Program-made: the position numbers and the translations under genes
Notes under the pieces: model-generated
Database searches by the model: none
Told to the model about the DNA's origin: nothing
What the model saw: the letters and a program-made list of their open reading frames with translations, nothing else
Shown here: one piece after another, positions 28,489 through 37,166 of the stretch
How the letters are laid out: each line of letters starts with the position of its first letter
Position numbering within the stretch: the first letter of the stretch is position 1
NCBI GenBank assembly: GCA_963663615.1
Contig: OY760517.1
Location: 2,170,001 to 2,234,000, forward strand
Length of the DNA stretch: 64,000 bases
Origin: G963663615 sp963663615
GTDB lineage: Bacteria; Bacteroidota; Ignavibacteria; Ignavibacteriales; Melioribacteraceae
Direction of reading: 5' to 3'

Positions 28489-29859
28489 TTATTTTTTATC
28501 GCTCAAAAATTCAATCATATCGTAGCGGTTAACAAGGTCAATTACTTTTTCATTTTCCCTGATAAGAACTGCCGTGGATTTTTTAAGTATTTCCTTAACT
28601 TCGTTAATTGACGTATTAATATCAAGCACAGGAAAGGTCTTTTCCATCACTTCACCGGCAGTTAAATTCAAGGTTTCGGCATTATCCAGTATTTTATATG
28701 TTAGATGTGTACTTTTAATACAACCTAATATTTTACCTTCCTCAATTACAGGCAAAGTTGAATAGTCATACTCCTGAATAATATCCATTACCTGCTTTAC
28801 GCCGGTAGAAGGATTAACCGAAACAAGTTCCGAAATACCTGAAGCACGTTTTCGTTCAACCAGTTCCTTAACCATTATTTCATCAGTGCCAAGCAAACCA
28901 TGCTCCTTTAACCAGTCATGATTATAGATTTTTGAGAGATAACGTTCGCCGGTATCGCAAACAATAAATATAATTACATCTTCCTCAGTCAGATCTTTTG
29001 CAAGCTCAAGTACGGTATGCAATATTGTACCAGTACTACCACCAGCAAAAATGCCTTCGTACTTGGTAAGCTTTTGAGCTGCATCAACCGATTGCCTGTC
29101 ATTAACATGCCTTATTTCGTCAATATACTCAAACTTGATATTATCATGAATACAATCACCACCAATCCCCTCAATAAGGTAAGGTGTTCCCTTGCCAATT
29201 TGTTTGGTTAATCTGTAATGGTCATAAATTGAGCCAACAGGGTCGCTACCAATAATCTTTATATCAGGATTCTTTTCCTTAAGAAACTTGCCAACCCCAC
29301 TAATAGTACCCCCAGTACCAACGCCGGAGACAAAATGTGTTATTTTACCATCGGTCTGCTCCCATATTTCCGGACCGGTAGTTTTATAATGCGAAAGGTA
29401 GTTATTCTCATTAAAGTATTGATATATGAATAATGAGTTGGGGATTTCTTTCTCGAGTCGCTTTGCAATATTAACATAATAATCGGGATGATCTGGCTCA
29501 AGTGCCACTGAGGTTAAAACCACTTCTGCCCCCAGTGCACGCAGGTAATTTATTTTTTCCTGACTAACCTTATCAGTGCAAACAAAAAGTGATTTATATC
29601 CCTTAAATGATGCTGTTAATGCTAATCCTATTCCGGTATTACCACTTGTAGCTTCAATAATAGTTCCGCCCGGTTTAATATCACCATTTTTTTCAGCTTC
29701 AATTATCATGTTGTAACCAATACGGTCTTTTACACTACCGCCAGGATTGGCAGATTCGAGCTTTGCAAATATTTGGGGCTTAAGTCCCTTGGCAAGTTTG
29801 TTGATTTTAACGAGTGGTGTGTTACCAATTAACTCGAGTATATTTTCTTTATAGTCCAC
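28489..29859 (-). CDS. cbs: Cystathionine beta-synthase
   Basis: Condenses serine and homocysteine to cystathionine. The N-terminal PLP fold-II domain has the lysine K44 in ANPGGSVKDRIGYN, TSGNTGIGLAL for substrate carboxylate, and FVSGVGTGGTISGVG for phosphate. A pair of CBS regulatory domains follows from about residue 335 to 456, which separates it from plain cysteine synthase. The 456 residues fit this two-part layout. Translation starts at GTG 29859, five bases after GAGGAA. It is the first gene of the unit that continues with the gamma-lyase-type gene. Confidence 0.92.
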   Translation of the reverse strand: MDYKENILELIGNTPLVKINKLAKGLKPQIFAKLESANPGGSVKDRIGYNMIIEAEKNGDIKPGGTIIEATSGNTGIGLALTASFKGYKSLFVCTDKVSQEKINYLRALGAEVVLTSVALEPDHPDYYVNIAKRLEKEIPNSLFIYQYFNENNYLSHYKTTGPEIWEQTDGKITHFVSGVGTGGTISGVGKFLKEKNPDIKIIGSDPVGSIYDHYRLTKQIGKGTPYLIEGIGGDCIHDNIKFEYIDEIRHVNDRQSVDAAQKLTKYEGIFAGGSTGTILHTVLELAKDLTEEDVIIFIVCDTGERYLSKIYNHDWLKEHGLLGTDEIMVKELVERKRASGISELVSVNPSTGVKQVMDIIQEYDYSTLPVIEEGKILGCIKSTHLTYKILDNAETLNLTAGEVMEKTFPVLDINTSINEVKEILKKSTAVLIRENEKVIDLVNRYDMIEFLSDKK

Positions 29860-29930
29860 TATGTTCCTCGTAATTTGTAACCTTTATGTAATCAACAAAT
29901 CATTCAGGAATAAGTTTCTATAAATTGTTG

Positions 29931-30830
29931 CTAAAATTGATAACCGCGTAAAAAATCTTCAGCAGTAATTCTTTTTCTGCCTTCCGGTTGAATTTCCAAA
30001 ATGGATATTTCTTCTTCACCCGTACCAAAATAAATTTCTTTTTTCGTGGTTCTATACTCACCCGGTTTAAGTCCGTACATACCGGTTAACTCGCTTTTAT
30101 AAACCTTGTACTGTTTTTCGTTTAATACAAAAAAAGCTCCGGGATATGGTGAGAGACCGCGTATCTGGTTATGAATTGTATCAGCAGAATCATTCCAGTT
30201 TATCTGGCACGTTTCCTTTGTAATTTTTGGAGCCGGAGTAGCTAAGCTATCATCCTGTGGGAGTAACTTATAGTCACCACTTTCAACCATATTAACAGTA
30301 TCAAGAACCAGTTCTGCACCAAGCATGCTCATTTTGTCATGTAATGTACCCAGGTTATCTGCTGGTTCAATTGGCAAACTAACTTTTTTTATAACCTGAC
30401 CAGTATCAACTTTTTTCTGGAGGGAAAATGTAGTTAAACCGGTTTCAGTATCTCCATTCATTACAGCCCACTGAATTGGTGCAGCACCTCTGTATTTGGG
30501 TAATAGTGATCCATGCAAATTAAACGAACCCTTTTTAGGCATTGCATAAATAACTTCCGGTAATATCCTGAATGCAACTACAACAAAAAGGTCTGCATTT
30601 AGGGCTTTTAAGCTTTCTATAAAATCAGGACCTTTCATTTTTTCGGGTTGTAGCACCATAATATCGTTTTGTACTGCAAACTCCTTAACAGGTGTATAGC
30701 TTAGCTTTCTGCCGCGTCCACGTTTCTTGTCGGGAGCAGTTACAACTCCAACAACATTATGGTTACTTTTGGTTAACTTTTCAAGAGATGGTACTGCAAA
30801 ATCAGGTGTACCGAAAAAAACTACTCTCAT
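29931..30830 (-). CDS. fmt: Methionyl-tRNA formyltransferase
   Basis: Formylates the initiator Met-tRNA. The N-terminal MRVVFFGTPDFAVPSLEKL, the formyl-THF-binding and catalytic region SFNLHGSLLPKYRGAAP (Asn104, His106) and DTGQVIKK are present, with the C-terminal tRNA-binding domain to residue 299. Length is normal (about 310). The start overlaps the def stop by four bases. The two enzymes act at opposite ends of formyl-methionine metabolism and are often paired. Confidence 0.96.
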   Translation of the reverse strand: MRVVFFGTPDFAVPSLEKLTKSNHNVVGVVTAPDKKRGRGRKLSYTPVKEFAVQNDIMVLQPEKMKGPDFIESLKALNADLFVVVAFRILPEVIYAMPKKGSFNLHGSLLPKYRGAAPIQWAVMNGDTETGLTTFSLQKKVDTGQVIKKVSLPIEPADNLGTLHDKMSMLGAELVLDTVNMVESGDYKLLPQDDSLATPAPKITKETCQINWNDSADTIHNQIRGLSPYPGAFFVLNEKQYKVYKSELTGMYGLKPGEYRTTKKEIYFGTGEEEISILEIQPEGRKRITAEDFLRGYQF

Positions 30831-31384
30831 TTTCGGTCCCTTTCTGTAATTTCATAGTCAGGTTCAATCTGACGTTTCATGATACGCATCAAATCATGCT
30901 GCATTTTTTTCTTTAAATCAGACTCTACCCTATCCGGAATCATCTTGCCTATTAGGTGGTCATATTCATGCTGTATAACTCTTGCAAGGAATGTATCATC
31001 TTCTATAATCTGTTCATTTTCATCAGTATCGAGGTATTTAATCTTTACTGCTTTTGGACGCATAACTTCTGCTTTAATAAAAGGCAGACTAAGGCAACCT
31101 TCTTCATAAGGTTCAAGCTCGGTACCAAATTCTATAATTTCAGGATTTATCATCACCAATGGTTTTACATTCTCATAATCTTCTACCACTGAAACATCTA
31201 TTACAAAAATTTGTTTATCCCAACCAACCTGATTAGCAGCCAAACCTACACCATTAGCATTACGCATTGTTAAAAACATACGCTGGATATTTTCGATTAT
31301 TATATCGTCAATTTTCGTGATTTTTTTTGCTTTTTCTCTTAGTATTGCGTCACCATAAACCGAAACAGGAAACGTATTCATCAT
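30827..31384 (-). CDS. def: Peptide deformylase
   Basis: Removes the formyl group from nascent proteins. All three family motifs are present: GVGLAANQVG (residues 45-54), EEGCLSLP with metal ligand C97, and QHEYDHLIGK with H139, E140 and H143. The 185 residues are usual. Two adjacent ATG codons (31384 and 31381) follow AGAGGT; either could be used. It is followed directly by fmt with a four-base overlap. Confidence 0.96.
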   Translation of the reverse strand: MMNTFPVSVYGDAILREKAKKITKIDDIIIENIQRMFLTMRNANGVGLAANQVGWDKQIFVIDVSVVEDYENVKPLVMINPEIIEFGTELEPYEEGCLSLPFIKAEVMRPKAVKIKYLDTDENEQIIEDDTFLARVIQHEYDHLIGKMIPDRVESDLKKKMQHDLMRIMKRQIEPDYEITERDRK

Positions 31385-31395
31385 TAAACCTCTTG

Positions 31396-32298
31396 TTATT
31401 GCATTACTTTTGCTTTTACAATTTCTGCATTTAAATCTTTATATAAAACTACCTCTGTAGAATAGATATACATTCTAATATAAAGCCGGAATATAATCAA
31501 CAATTGTTGAAGAATAAAAACCAAAATCAAATAATAAAACGGACTTTTAGGAATCAACCTACCAATAATATTGTAAATAACTGCTCCGAGGGCACCAATT
31601 GCTGCAACGGTAAGAAAAACAACAAAAACTCGAGTAAAATTTTTCCTAAGGAATAAAAATCCGAACGATTCTGCTATTCCCCTGTAAATACTTAAGTTAT
31701 CATTTACCGCAATATTTACTTTTGTGTAATCGGAATACATCGAAATTAATCCAATTAGAAACACCAGTATTATGTACCTTAACGAACGAAGAACTGCATC
31801 TGCTACAACATATTCGGTATTGATAAAAAGCCATCTTATAAACTCACCGAGATAATCATTAAACAGGAATGCCAATGCATAAAATAACATTGATATCATG
31901 GTAATTCTTAAAAACCTGTAGAAATACTTTACTCCACCATAAAAGTAATCAACAATATGATTTTTATGTCCGTTACTAAATACTGAAATTATACCACCGC
32001 TGTAAAAGGTCATGATAATTACATAAATACACGACACGGAAACAATTGTTAAAGGGAACTCGGATAGATTGGTTTCATACAAATATCGGAATTGTAAATA
32101 CCATAAATATTCAAATCCTGTACCCAGCTCCTTGCTTACAGTAGAACGGGAAAGATTATCAACCAGCAAAGTATATATTGGTGCAGATAAAACGAATGCA
32201 AATGCAGCATTAGTTATCCAGAGAAATACTATAAAAATATAGTTTTTCTTAAGTAAATTAAATCCTAACGAAAATGTTTCCCTGAAAGAAATTTTCAT
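31396..32298 (-). CDS. Unknown six-to-seven helix membrane protein
   Basis: Not recognised. The 300 residues start at ATG 32298, which overlaps the TGA of the preceding gene (ATGA), so I reject the longer open frame. Hydrophobic helices lie near residues 18-42, 75-97, 128-150, 175-197, 225-250 and 255-280, with an aromatic-rich, basic character. Coupling to the M1-like gene suggests the two products act together at the membrane, possibly as a membrane partner. The def gene begins 11 bases downstream, so transcription may continue into it. Confidence 0.75.
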   Translation of the reverse strand: MKISFRETFSLGFNLLKKNYIFIVFLWITNAAFAFVLSAPIYTLLVDNLSRSTVSKELGTGFEYLWYLQFRYLYETNLSEFPLTIVSVSCIYVIIMTFYSGGIISVFSNGHKNHIVDYFYGGVKYFYRFLRITMISMLFYALAFLFNDYLGEFIRWLFINTEYVVADAVLRSLRYIILVFLIGLISMYSDYTKVNIAVNDNLSIYRGIAESFGFLFLRKNFTRVFVVFLTVAAIGALGAVIYNIIGRLIPKSPFYYLILVFILQQLLIIFRLYIRMYIYSTEVVLYKDLNAEIVKAKVMQ

Positions 32299-34217
32299 CC
32301 TACACTTCCAAATATCATTAATGCATTTTGTACCCAGAAAAACCATCGCATTGATATAGCCCAGGGACCAAGAAATTTTTTACTAACTGTATAAGAATTA
32401 TTTGCAATATTACTATCAAACTTGTTCTTCCTGAACGGATCGAGTTCAGCAGCAAGTAATTCATTTGCACCATCGTAAGTAATTATTTTGTGTCTCGATT
32501 TTCCATCCCAAAATTTATATAGAGTATCCTTGTCGGTATATAACGCTACATCCATCGGGAAAACACCTTCACCAAGACGCTCAAGATAAACCTTGTTATC
32601 CTCTATGTATTTCACCTTGTATTCCAAAGTACCCGAGTTAAAGAAAACTCGTTCAACAAATTCCTTTAATTCAGGATTTATTTTAACAAAACTGTTGAGG
32701 AGCAACTTTGTGGTAAGATATTCATTAATATCTTTATTTAACACACCGGATAACGCCTGTAAGAGCGTATCTCTTCCAACTAAACTTTCATAAGAGAGTA
32801 AGAATAAGTAAGGTTTATTAAGAGAATTTATATCTCTCGTTTGTTCATCCGGCAGTTCAGATTGAGCCATGGAAAGAGGTGGAGTAAGATTGTTAAAGTA
32901 ATATTGGTAAGCCAGATCAGAGCCCATATCCTTCTTGTAAACACCAAGTGTATAAATAATTGGTATTTCATTATACTGAAAGAAGTTTACACCATATATT
33001 GGATAAAATGTAGCTAATCTGAAAATAGCATCACTCTTTCCAAAATGCTCATCCATAAAAACATCAGCCAGGTATTCAGGTATTGCCTCCTGAATCCACA
33101 AATCTTTGTCTTCATCAATCACAAAACCATTTTTTATATATTGGTTAACCAATCCTTTTACAATATACTTTTCCGGATTATGAGTTTCCGGTGGTGAAAG
33201 AAATTCAGCAGCTACCGTAACCAGTGAAGGATAACTTTGCCTTGAAGTAGTATAAGTAGCTGGTAACTCCAAGATATTAATTACTTCCCTGTTAAAAGGT
33301 TGCAGACTTGTATCCAGAAACGATATGGCATTAGGTGTAAATTCCTTAAATCTATCCAGGTAACCCAAATTTTCATCTTGCAGAAAGTAGTTAATTTTTA
33401 CTTTTCGGTTAGCAGAGATAATTAAAGTATCAGTAAACTTGTCAATATTTTCGCCTGCAAACCAGCAAAATTCCTTTACCTGGCAGTTACGTGAGGAGAA
33501 GGAATAAAGCGAATCAGCAGCTTTGTGCATTGAAAAATTTGAGCAAGTACCACCAAAAGTAAACTCCTTATCACAATTAATTTTTAATGTATAATCTCCA
33601 AAGGTTTTGCACAAGTTATAGTTTTTCCATAACTCATTTTCAGTATTCCGGTAAACTGGACGGTAATACCAATCTGCAAAGAAGTAAAAAAGCTTACCCA
33701 AGGCTACACCAAAATCGTTCCTTATTGAATTTGATGGCAGATGTAAAGAGTATTCAAAGGAAATAAATACAGAATCAGGTTTTACATTACTATTAGGTAT
33801 TTTCACCAAATATCCGTCAAGCTCAAGTTTATCCGAAATCTTCAAGCTTTCGTCCCTTATTTCAACATCTGTTTTGTAACTCTCCTGATAATAAACAATT
33901 ATGTCAAGATTCTTTAGTTCTGCACTCCACCTGCTCGAAAGATTTTCGAAAAATATTTCATTTTCATAAAGTGATTTATCTGTATGCAACATTACATTCT
34001 GTAATACATGTACCGAGTCATTATCAGTAACAAAATCAATATTAAAATCGTAATCTATATCAGATGATTTTGAAAGTTTGCTAATGTTTGCTTTTAGGGA
34101 TGAGTATTCTTCGAGATTAACTAAAGTATTACTCTTGTTTGTTTCAGATTCCAATATTTTATGGGAAACAAAATTTAGCGAGGCAATTACAACCAGTAAA
34201 AGAATAATTTTTTTCAT
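32295..34217 (-). CDS. M1-peptidase-like exported protein lacking the HEXXH zinc site
   Basis: A 640-residue protein with an N-terminal signal or anchor (MKKIILLLVVIASLNFVS). The first half is beta-rich. In the middle, KGLVNQY (354-360) and DLWIQEAIPEYL (around 373-384) line up with the M1 aminopeptidase active site HEXXH-X18-E with exactly conserved spacing. However, the first three ligand positions are Lys354, Gly355 and Asn358; only Glu377 remains. I therefore read it as a catalytically dead gluzincin-like domain. The last ~30 residues are hydrophobic (WAISMRWFFWVQNALMIFG), probably a C-terminal anchor. It is translationally coupled to the membrane protein 31396-32298. Confidence 0.7.
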   Translation of the reverse strand: MKKIILLLVVIASLNFVSHKILESETNKSNTLVNLEEYSSLKANISKLSKSSDIDYDFNIDFVTDNDSVHVLQNVMLHTDKSLYENEIFFENLSSRWSAELKNLDIIVYYQESYKTDVEIRDESLKISDKLELDGYLVKIPNSNVKPDSVFISFEYSLHLPSNSIRNDFGVALGKLFYFFADWYYRPVYRNTENELWKNYNLCKTFGDYTLKINCDKEFTFGGTCSNFSMHKAADSLYSFSSRNCQVKEFCWFAGENIDKFTDTLIISANRKVKINYFLQDENLGYLDRFKEFTPNAISFLDTSLQPFNREVINILELPATYTTSRQSYPSLVTVAAEFLSPPETHNPEKYIVKGLVNQYIKNGFVIDEDKDLWIQEAIPEYLADVFMDEHFGKSDAIFRLATFYPIYGVNFFQYNEIPIIYTLGVYKKDMGSDLAYQYYFNNLTPPLSMAQSELPDEQTRDINSLNKPYLFLLSYESLVGRDTLLQALSGVLNKDINEYLTTKLLLNSFVKINPELKEFVERVFFNSGTLEYKVKYIEDNKVYLERLGEGVFPMDVALYTDKDTLYKFWDGKSRHKIITYDGANELLAAELDPFRKNKFDSNIANNSYTVSKKFLGPWAISMRWFFWVQNALMIFGSVG

Positions 34218-34232
34218 ATTAGTTTGCAGGCT

Positions 34233-34742
34233 TTACCATTTATTAAAATGAACCCGATTCTCCAAATAACGGTTGTTAGGCTGCTTAACTTCGTCAGGGT
34301 AACCAACTGCTACAAGGTTTACTGGCAATATATATTCCGGTATGTTAAATATTTTTCTTATACCAAGCACCCTTTCCTCTCTTGGGTATAAACCTATCCA
34401 GCAAGTTCCCAATCCCATATCGTGGGCAGCTAACAAGATATTTTGTGTTACTGCGGAAGTATTTATAGCATTATAGCCTTCAGCATCTTCTTCCTTCAGG
34501 TTACCGCATACAAGTATTGCGTTACTGGCTCCATTTAGCATGGAAGAATATGGATGCACCTTCTGAATTTCATTAAATAACTTTTTATCATCAACTACCA
34601 GAAATTCCCAGGCTAAAGTGTTACGAGCTGTAGGTGCAGCCATCCCGGCTCTTAGTAACAGTTTAATATCCTCTTCGGGAATTGACTTGCCAGTAAATTT
34701 TCTTATACTTCTACGTCCGAATATAGCCTGAAATGTATCCAT
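34233..34742 (-). CDS. Nitroreductase-family flavoprotein
   Basis: FMN-dependent NAD(P)H oxidoreductase-type protein (169 residues). The N-terminal FGRRSIRKFTGKSIPEEDI, the FMN-contact AAPTARNTLAWEFLVV, AVTQNILLAAHDMGLGTCWIG and LPVNLVAVGYPDE are family signatures. It is a short member of the group. Physiological substrate cannot be inferred. It lies 15 bases upstream of the M1-like gene and is likely co-transcribed. Confidence 0.9.
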   Translation of the reverse strand: MDTFQAIFGRRSIRKFTGKSIPEEDIKLLLRAGMAAPTARNTLAWEFLVVDDKKLFNEIQKVHPYSSMLNGASNAILVCGNLKEEDAEGYNAINTSAVTQNILLAAHDMGLGTCWIGLYPREERVLGIRKIFNIPEYILPVNLVAVGYPDEVKQPNNRYLENRVHFNKW

Positions 34743-34846
34743 TAAAAATTACAACCGTTAATTAATCGATTTTAAAAATATAAATAAATTATGAAAGCTT
34801 CCAGAAAAAGCATAATTCAGTAAACTTTATAATAGTAAAGCAACAA

Positions 34847-35647
34847 CTATTTTCTTTTACGTTTCACCCTGAAAGGTTTAAATTCCCATCTATCTATATC
34901 ACACTCACGTTCAAGTGAATCTTCAATAGTGTCAGTTAATCCATCGAAAAAGTTCAAACCTGTTACAACTTCAACACTATCAATAGAAACAGCAAAAAGA
35001 GATAAATCCTTTCCTTCAGCAATTTGAGGAAGCAAAAATGCTATTCCTTTAATCTCATCACCATGTAAATCAAGTATAACCTTATAATAGTATTCCGGAA
35101 CACTAACCTTATTAGCCCCGATAGTTTTTAACCCCTCATGCAATACCGGACCAGTTACAACAAAAATTGCCTCATTATTAACTGCAAAAGTTCTTATTAT
35201 TGCTTCCAGTCGCTTCCATATTCCACGATTAAATGTTTTTATCTGTGGACTCATATTACTGAAAAGGAAAGACTCATTCATTGCATCCTTATCCCATTTC
35301 ATATCCGCAGCTGGAGCTAAATGTCCCCTGTCATAGCCAGACCTGGAATAATCTTTTAGTGATGCCGAACCAGATAACACTTGCTTATCCGAGCGAAAGT
35401 GATCTTTTCTTTTAAGTTCACCCAATACTTCATCCCTTGTAAGCTGATAAGCTACCCAGTCAGCTTGTTCATGTAATTCATTATACTGCAATGTAAATCC
35501 TGTATAAACAATTACCTGCTTACTTGTATCAGAAACTGGTAATAGACCCTCAAGTCTGTATTCCTGAGCAGATATTACCTGAACAAAAAAAGTATGACTG
35601 AAAATACATATTTCATAAATATCCCTGTTTTGCAATGCAAAATACAT
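34847..35647 (-). CDS. Secreted DNA/RNA non-specific endonuclease; signal peptide probably frameshifted
   Basis: Nuclease of the NucA/Nuc1 beta-beta-alpha-metal family: GYDRGHLAPAADM holds the DRGH catalytic motif, and NMSPQIKTFNRGIWKRLE the metal-binding Asn. The mature part is about 235 residues. The first ~30 residues of the open frame look unnatural. In another frame, ATG 35616 follows AGGGA and reads MKYVFSVIL before a seven-T run. Inserting one T there would give MKYVFSVILFFVQVISAQEY, a good signal peptide joined to the nuclease. I therefore suspect a one-base deletion in the homopolymer. No immunity gene is visible nearby. Confidence 0.85.
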   Translation of the reverse strand: MYFALQNRDIYEICIFSHTFFVQVISAQEYRLEGLLPVSDTSKQVIVYTGFTLQYNELHEQADWVAYQLTRDEVLGELKRKDHFRSDKQVLSGSASLKDYSRSGYDRGHLAPAADMKWDKDAMNESFLFSNMSPQIKTFNRGIWKRLEAIIRTFAVNNEAIFVVTGPVLHEGLKTIGANKVSVPEYYYKVILDLHGDEIKGIAFLLPQIAEGKDLSLFAVSIDSVEVVTGLNFFDGLTDTIEDSLERECDIDRWEFKPFRVKRKRK

Positions 35648-35789
35648 AGACAGTATTAGAATGAAAAGATAGGAGTGACACCATCACTATTAATAATGGA
35701 TACACTTCTCCTGCTAATAATACTTAAGATATTAAAATATAGATTCTTCGGGAAGAAAAGTTAGAGGGTAAATTGGGTAAGAGAATTAG

Positions 35790-35814
35790 TTGCCAGCCAA
35801 AAAAAGGCTGACAA
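35790..35814 (-). terminator. Possible terminator after the small ribosomal protein gene
   Basis: Nine-pair stem (one G-T pair) TTGTCAGCC with a seven-T loop and GGCTGGCAA, 17 bases after the small gene's stop on the minus strand. No T-run follows, so it may only protect the transcript end. Confidence 0.45.
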
Positions 35815-35830
35815 CATTATAACTCAATTC

Positions 35831-35923
35831 TTATTTTTTCTTCTTATGTCTGTTTTTTCTAAGTCTTTTTTTACGTTTATGCGTAGCCATTTTATGACGC
35901 TTACGTTTTCTACCACAAGGCAT
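35831..35923 (-). CDS. AURKAIP1/COX24-domain small ribosomal protein (30 residues)
   Basis: A very short gene that I read directly: ATG 35923 to TAA 35831, encoding 30 residues with 19 Lys/Arg. It starts MPCGRKRKRHKMATHKRKKR and ends in a run of lysines. The KMATHKRKKRLRK core is that of the bacterial AURKAIP1/COX24-type protein related to mitochondrial mS38, which binds the small ribosomal subunit near helix 44. A perfect GGAGGT lies seven bases before ATG and overlaps the end of the zinc-ribbon TPR gene. The second residue pair varies from the common MPVGKKR start. Confidence 0.85.
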   Translation of the reverse strand: MPCGRKRKRHKMATHKRKKRLRKNRHKKKK

Positions 35924-35939
35924 AGAATCGACCTCCAAG

Positions 35940-36683
35940 TTAATGTTGTGTTAATAATTCCTTCGCTTTAATACCTATATTCGAGTTCGGATCAATTTTA
36001 ATCGCTTTATTCCACCAGTCAACAGCTTTGTCACGATTACCAATAGATAAGTTAACAATTCCAAGATTAAAGTGAGCAATTTGATGATCCGGTACAAGTT
36101 CAATTGCTTTGGTCATTGATTCGATAGCGTTTTTGCTATCCTTTAGTTCATAATAACAAACACCCATATCAACCCAAACATCTGCGTCACCGGGGTGTTT
36201 CTCAAGATAAACATTGTATTTTTCAATAGCCTTTGAGTTTAAATTTGAGTCATTAAGTAGATGAGCCAAATCAAGAATAGATTTGTGATCTTCAGGATTT
36301 GCAGCTACTTTCTGTTCAAGAGCATTAATCTGATTAATCAGATTCATATCACTTCCGGCATGAGGATTATCAGAATTAGTCATACCTGAAAAATTACCTA
36401 ATTTAACCTCCGGCAATCCGTCAAAAGCTCCTGAAAATCCTAATATTGCAAAACCACCGGCAAGAAGTACAACCGCAATAATCATTACATTAGCAGTTTT
36501 ATAAAGTTTACCAACCTTCTTGTCAGTTTTTTTGGATGAGTTATCTTCCGAAGAAACTTCTTTTTCTATAACTTCCAAATTATCAGAATCAAGCCTTGCA
36601 CCACAAGAAGAACAATATGATAAAGAAAGTAAATTCTCTTCACCACAATTTTTACAAACTTTATATTTTTCTATTTTACTCAA
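35940..36683 (-). CDS. Zinc-ribbon, single-pass membrane TPR protein
   Basis: A 247-residue protein with a zinc ribbon at the N-terminus (CKNCGEE and CSSCGARL, residues 10-30), an acidic/lysine linker, one hydrophobic helix (about 66-88) and a C-terminal TPR domain from about 115 (YLEKHPGDADVWVDMGVCYY, then AIELVPDHQIAHFNLGIVNL). Function is not known; zinc ribbon plus TPR proteins of this kind probably act as scaffolds. It lies 18 bases after the HU gene and is followed by the 30-residue ribosomal protein gene. Confidence 0.82.
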   Translation of the reverse strand: MSKIEKYKVCKNCGEENLLSLSYCSSCGARLDSDNLEVIEKEVSSEDNSSKKTDKKVGKLYKTANVMIIAVVLLAGGFAILGFSGAFDGLPEVKLGNFSGMTNSDNPHAGSDMNLINQINALEQKVAANPEDHKSILDLAHLLNDSNLNSKAIEKYNVYLEKHPGDADVWVDMGVCYYELKDSKNAIESMTKAIELVPDHQIAHFNLGIVNLSIGNRDKAVDWWNKAIKIDPNSNIGIKAKELLTQH

Positions 36684-36701
36684 ATAAATTCGCTTTCCGG
36701 T

Positions 36702-37001
36702 TTATGAATTTTCTATTTCTTTCATTCCTCTGTCAACAGTGGATTTAAAATCTTTTGAAAACTTGAAAGTTGGAACATAATGCTCATCAACATATACTTT
36801 TTCACCGGTTTTAGGATTTCTTGCGTAACGACCAGCTTTTTTCTTAACTTTATAGCTTCCAAAACCTCTTATTTCAATTCCGTTACCTTCACGTAGTGAT
36901 TGTATAACTGTATTCAAAAAGCCTTCGATTATTGCTTCGGTTTCAAGTTTTGTTAATCCCGTACCTTCGGCAACTTTCTCCACTATATCAGCTTTAGTCA
37001 T
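36702..37001 (-). CDS. HU/IHF-family DNA-binding protein
   Basis: Nucleoid-associated protein that bends DNA (99 residues, normal length). MTKADIVEKVAEGTGLTKLE begins the helix pair, GFGSYKVKKKAGRYARNPKTG is the conserved strand-arm region and the tail PTFKFSKDFKSTV is typical. RNPKTGE with an extended arm carries the intercalating proline. GAGGAT precedes the ATG. It could be either HU or an IHF-type subunit; single-gene context suggests HU. Confidence 0.93.
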   Translation of the reverse strand: MTKADIVEKVAEGTGLTKLETEAIIEGFLNTVIQSLREGNGIEIRGFGSYKVKKKAGRYARNPKTGEKVYVDEHYVPTFKFSKDFKSTVDRGMKEIENS

Positions 37002-37166
37002 CTTGTATCCTCAACAATCTATTAAATTAATTCACAAACAGGTAATATATCAAATCTTCAATTAAAATCAAATTAAGTAAGATATGTACACTACTATATA
37101 TTTCGAATTGTTATTTTACAAAAAATATTAGTTATATTCATCTAAAATATTGTTTTACAACAACTT

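Noticed and set aside
29860..29930. SAM riboswitch before cystathionine beta-synthase
   Set aside because: The gap to fmt is only 71 bases and contains no suitable stems.
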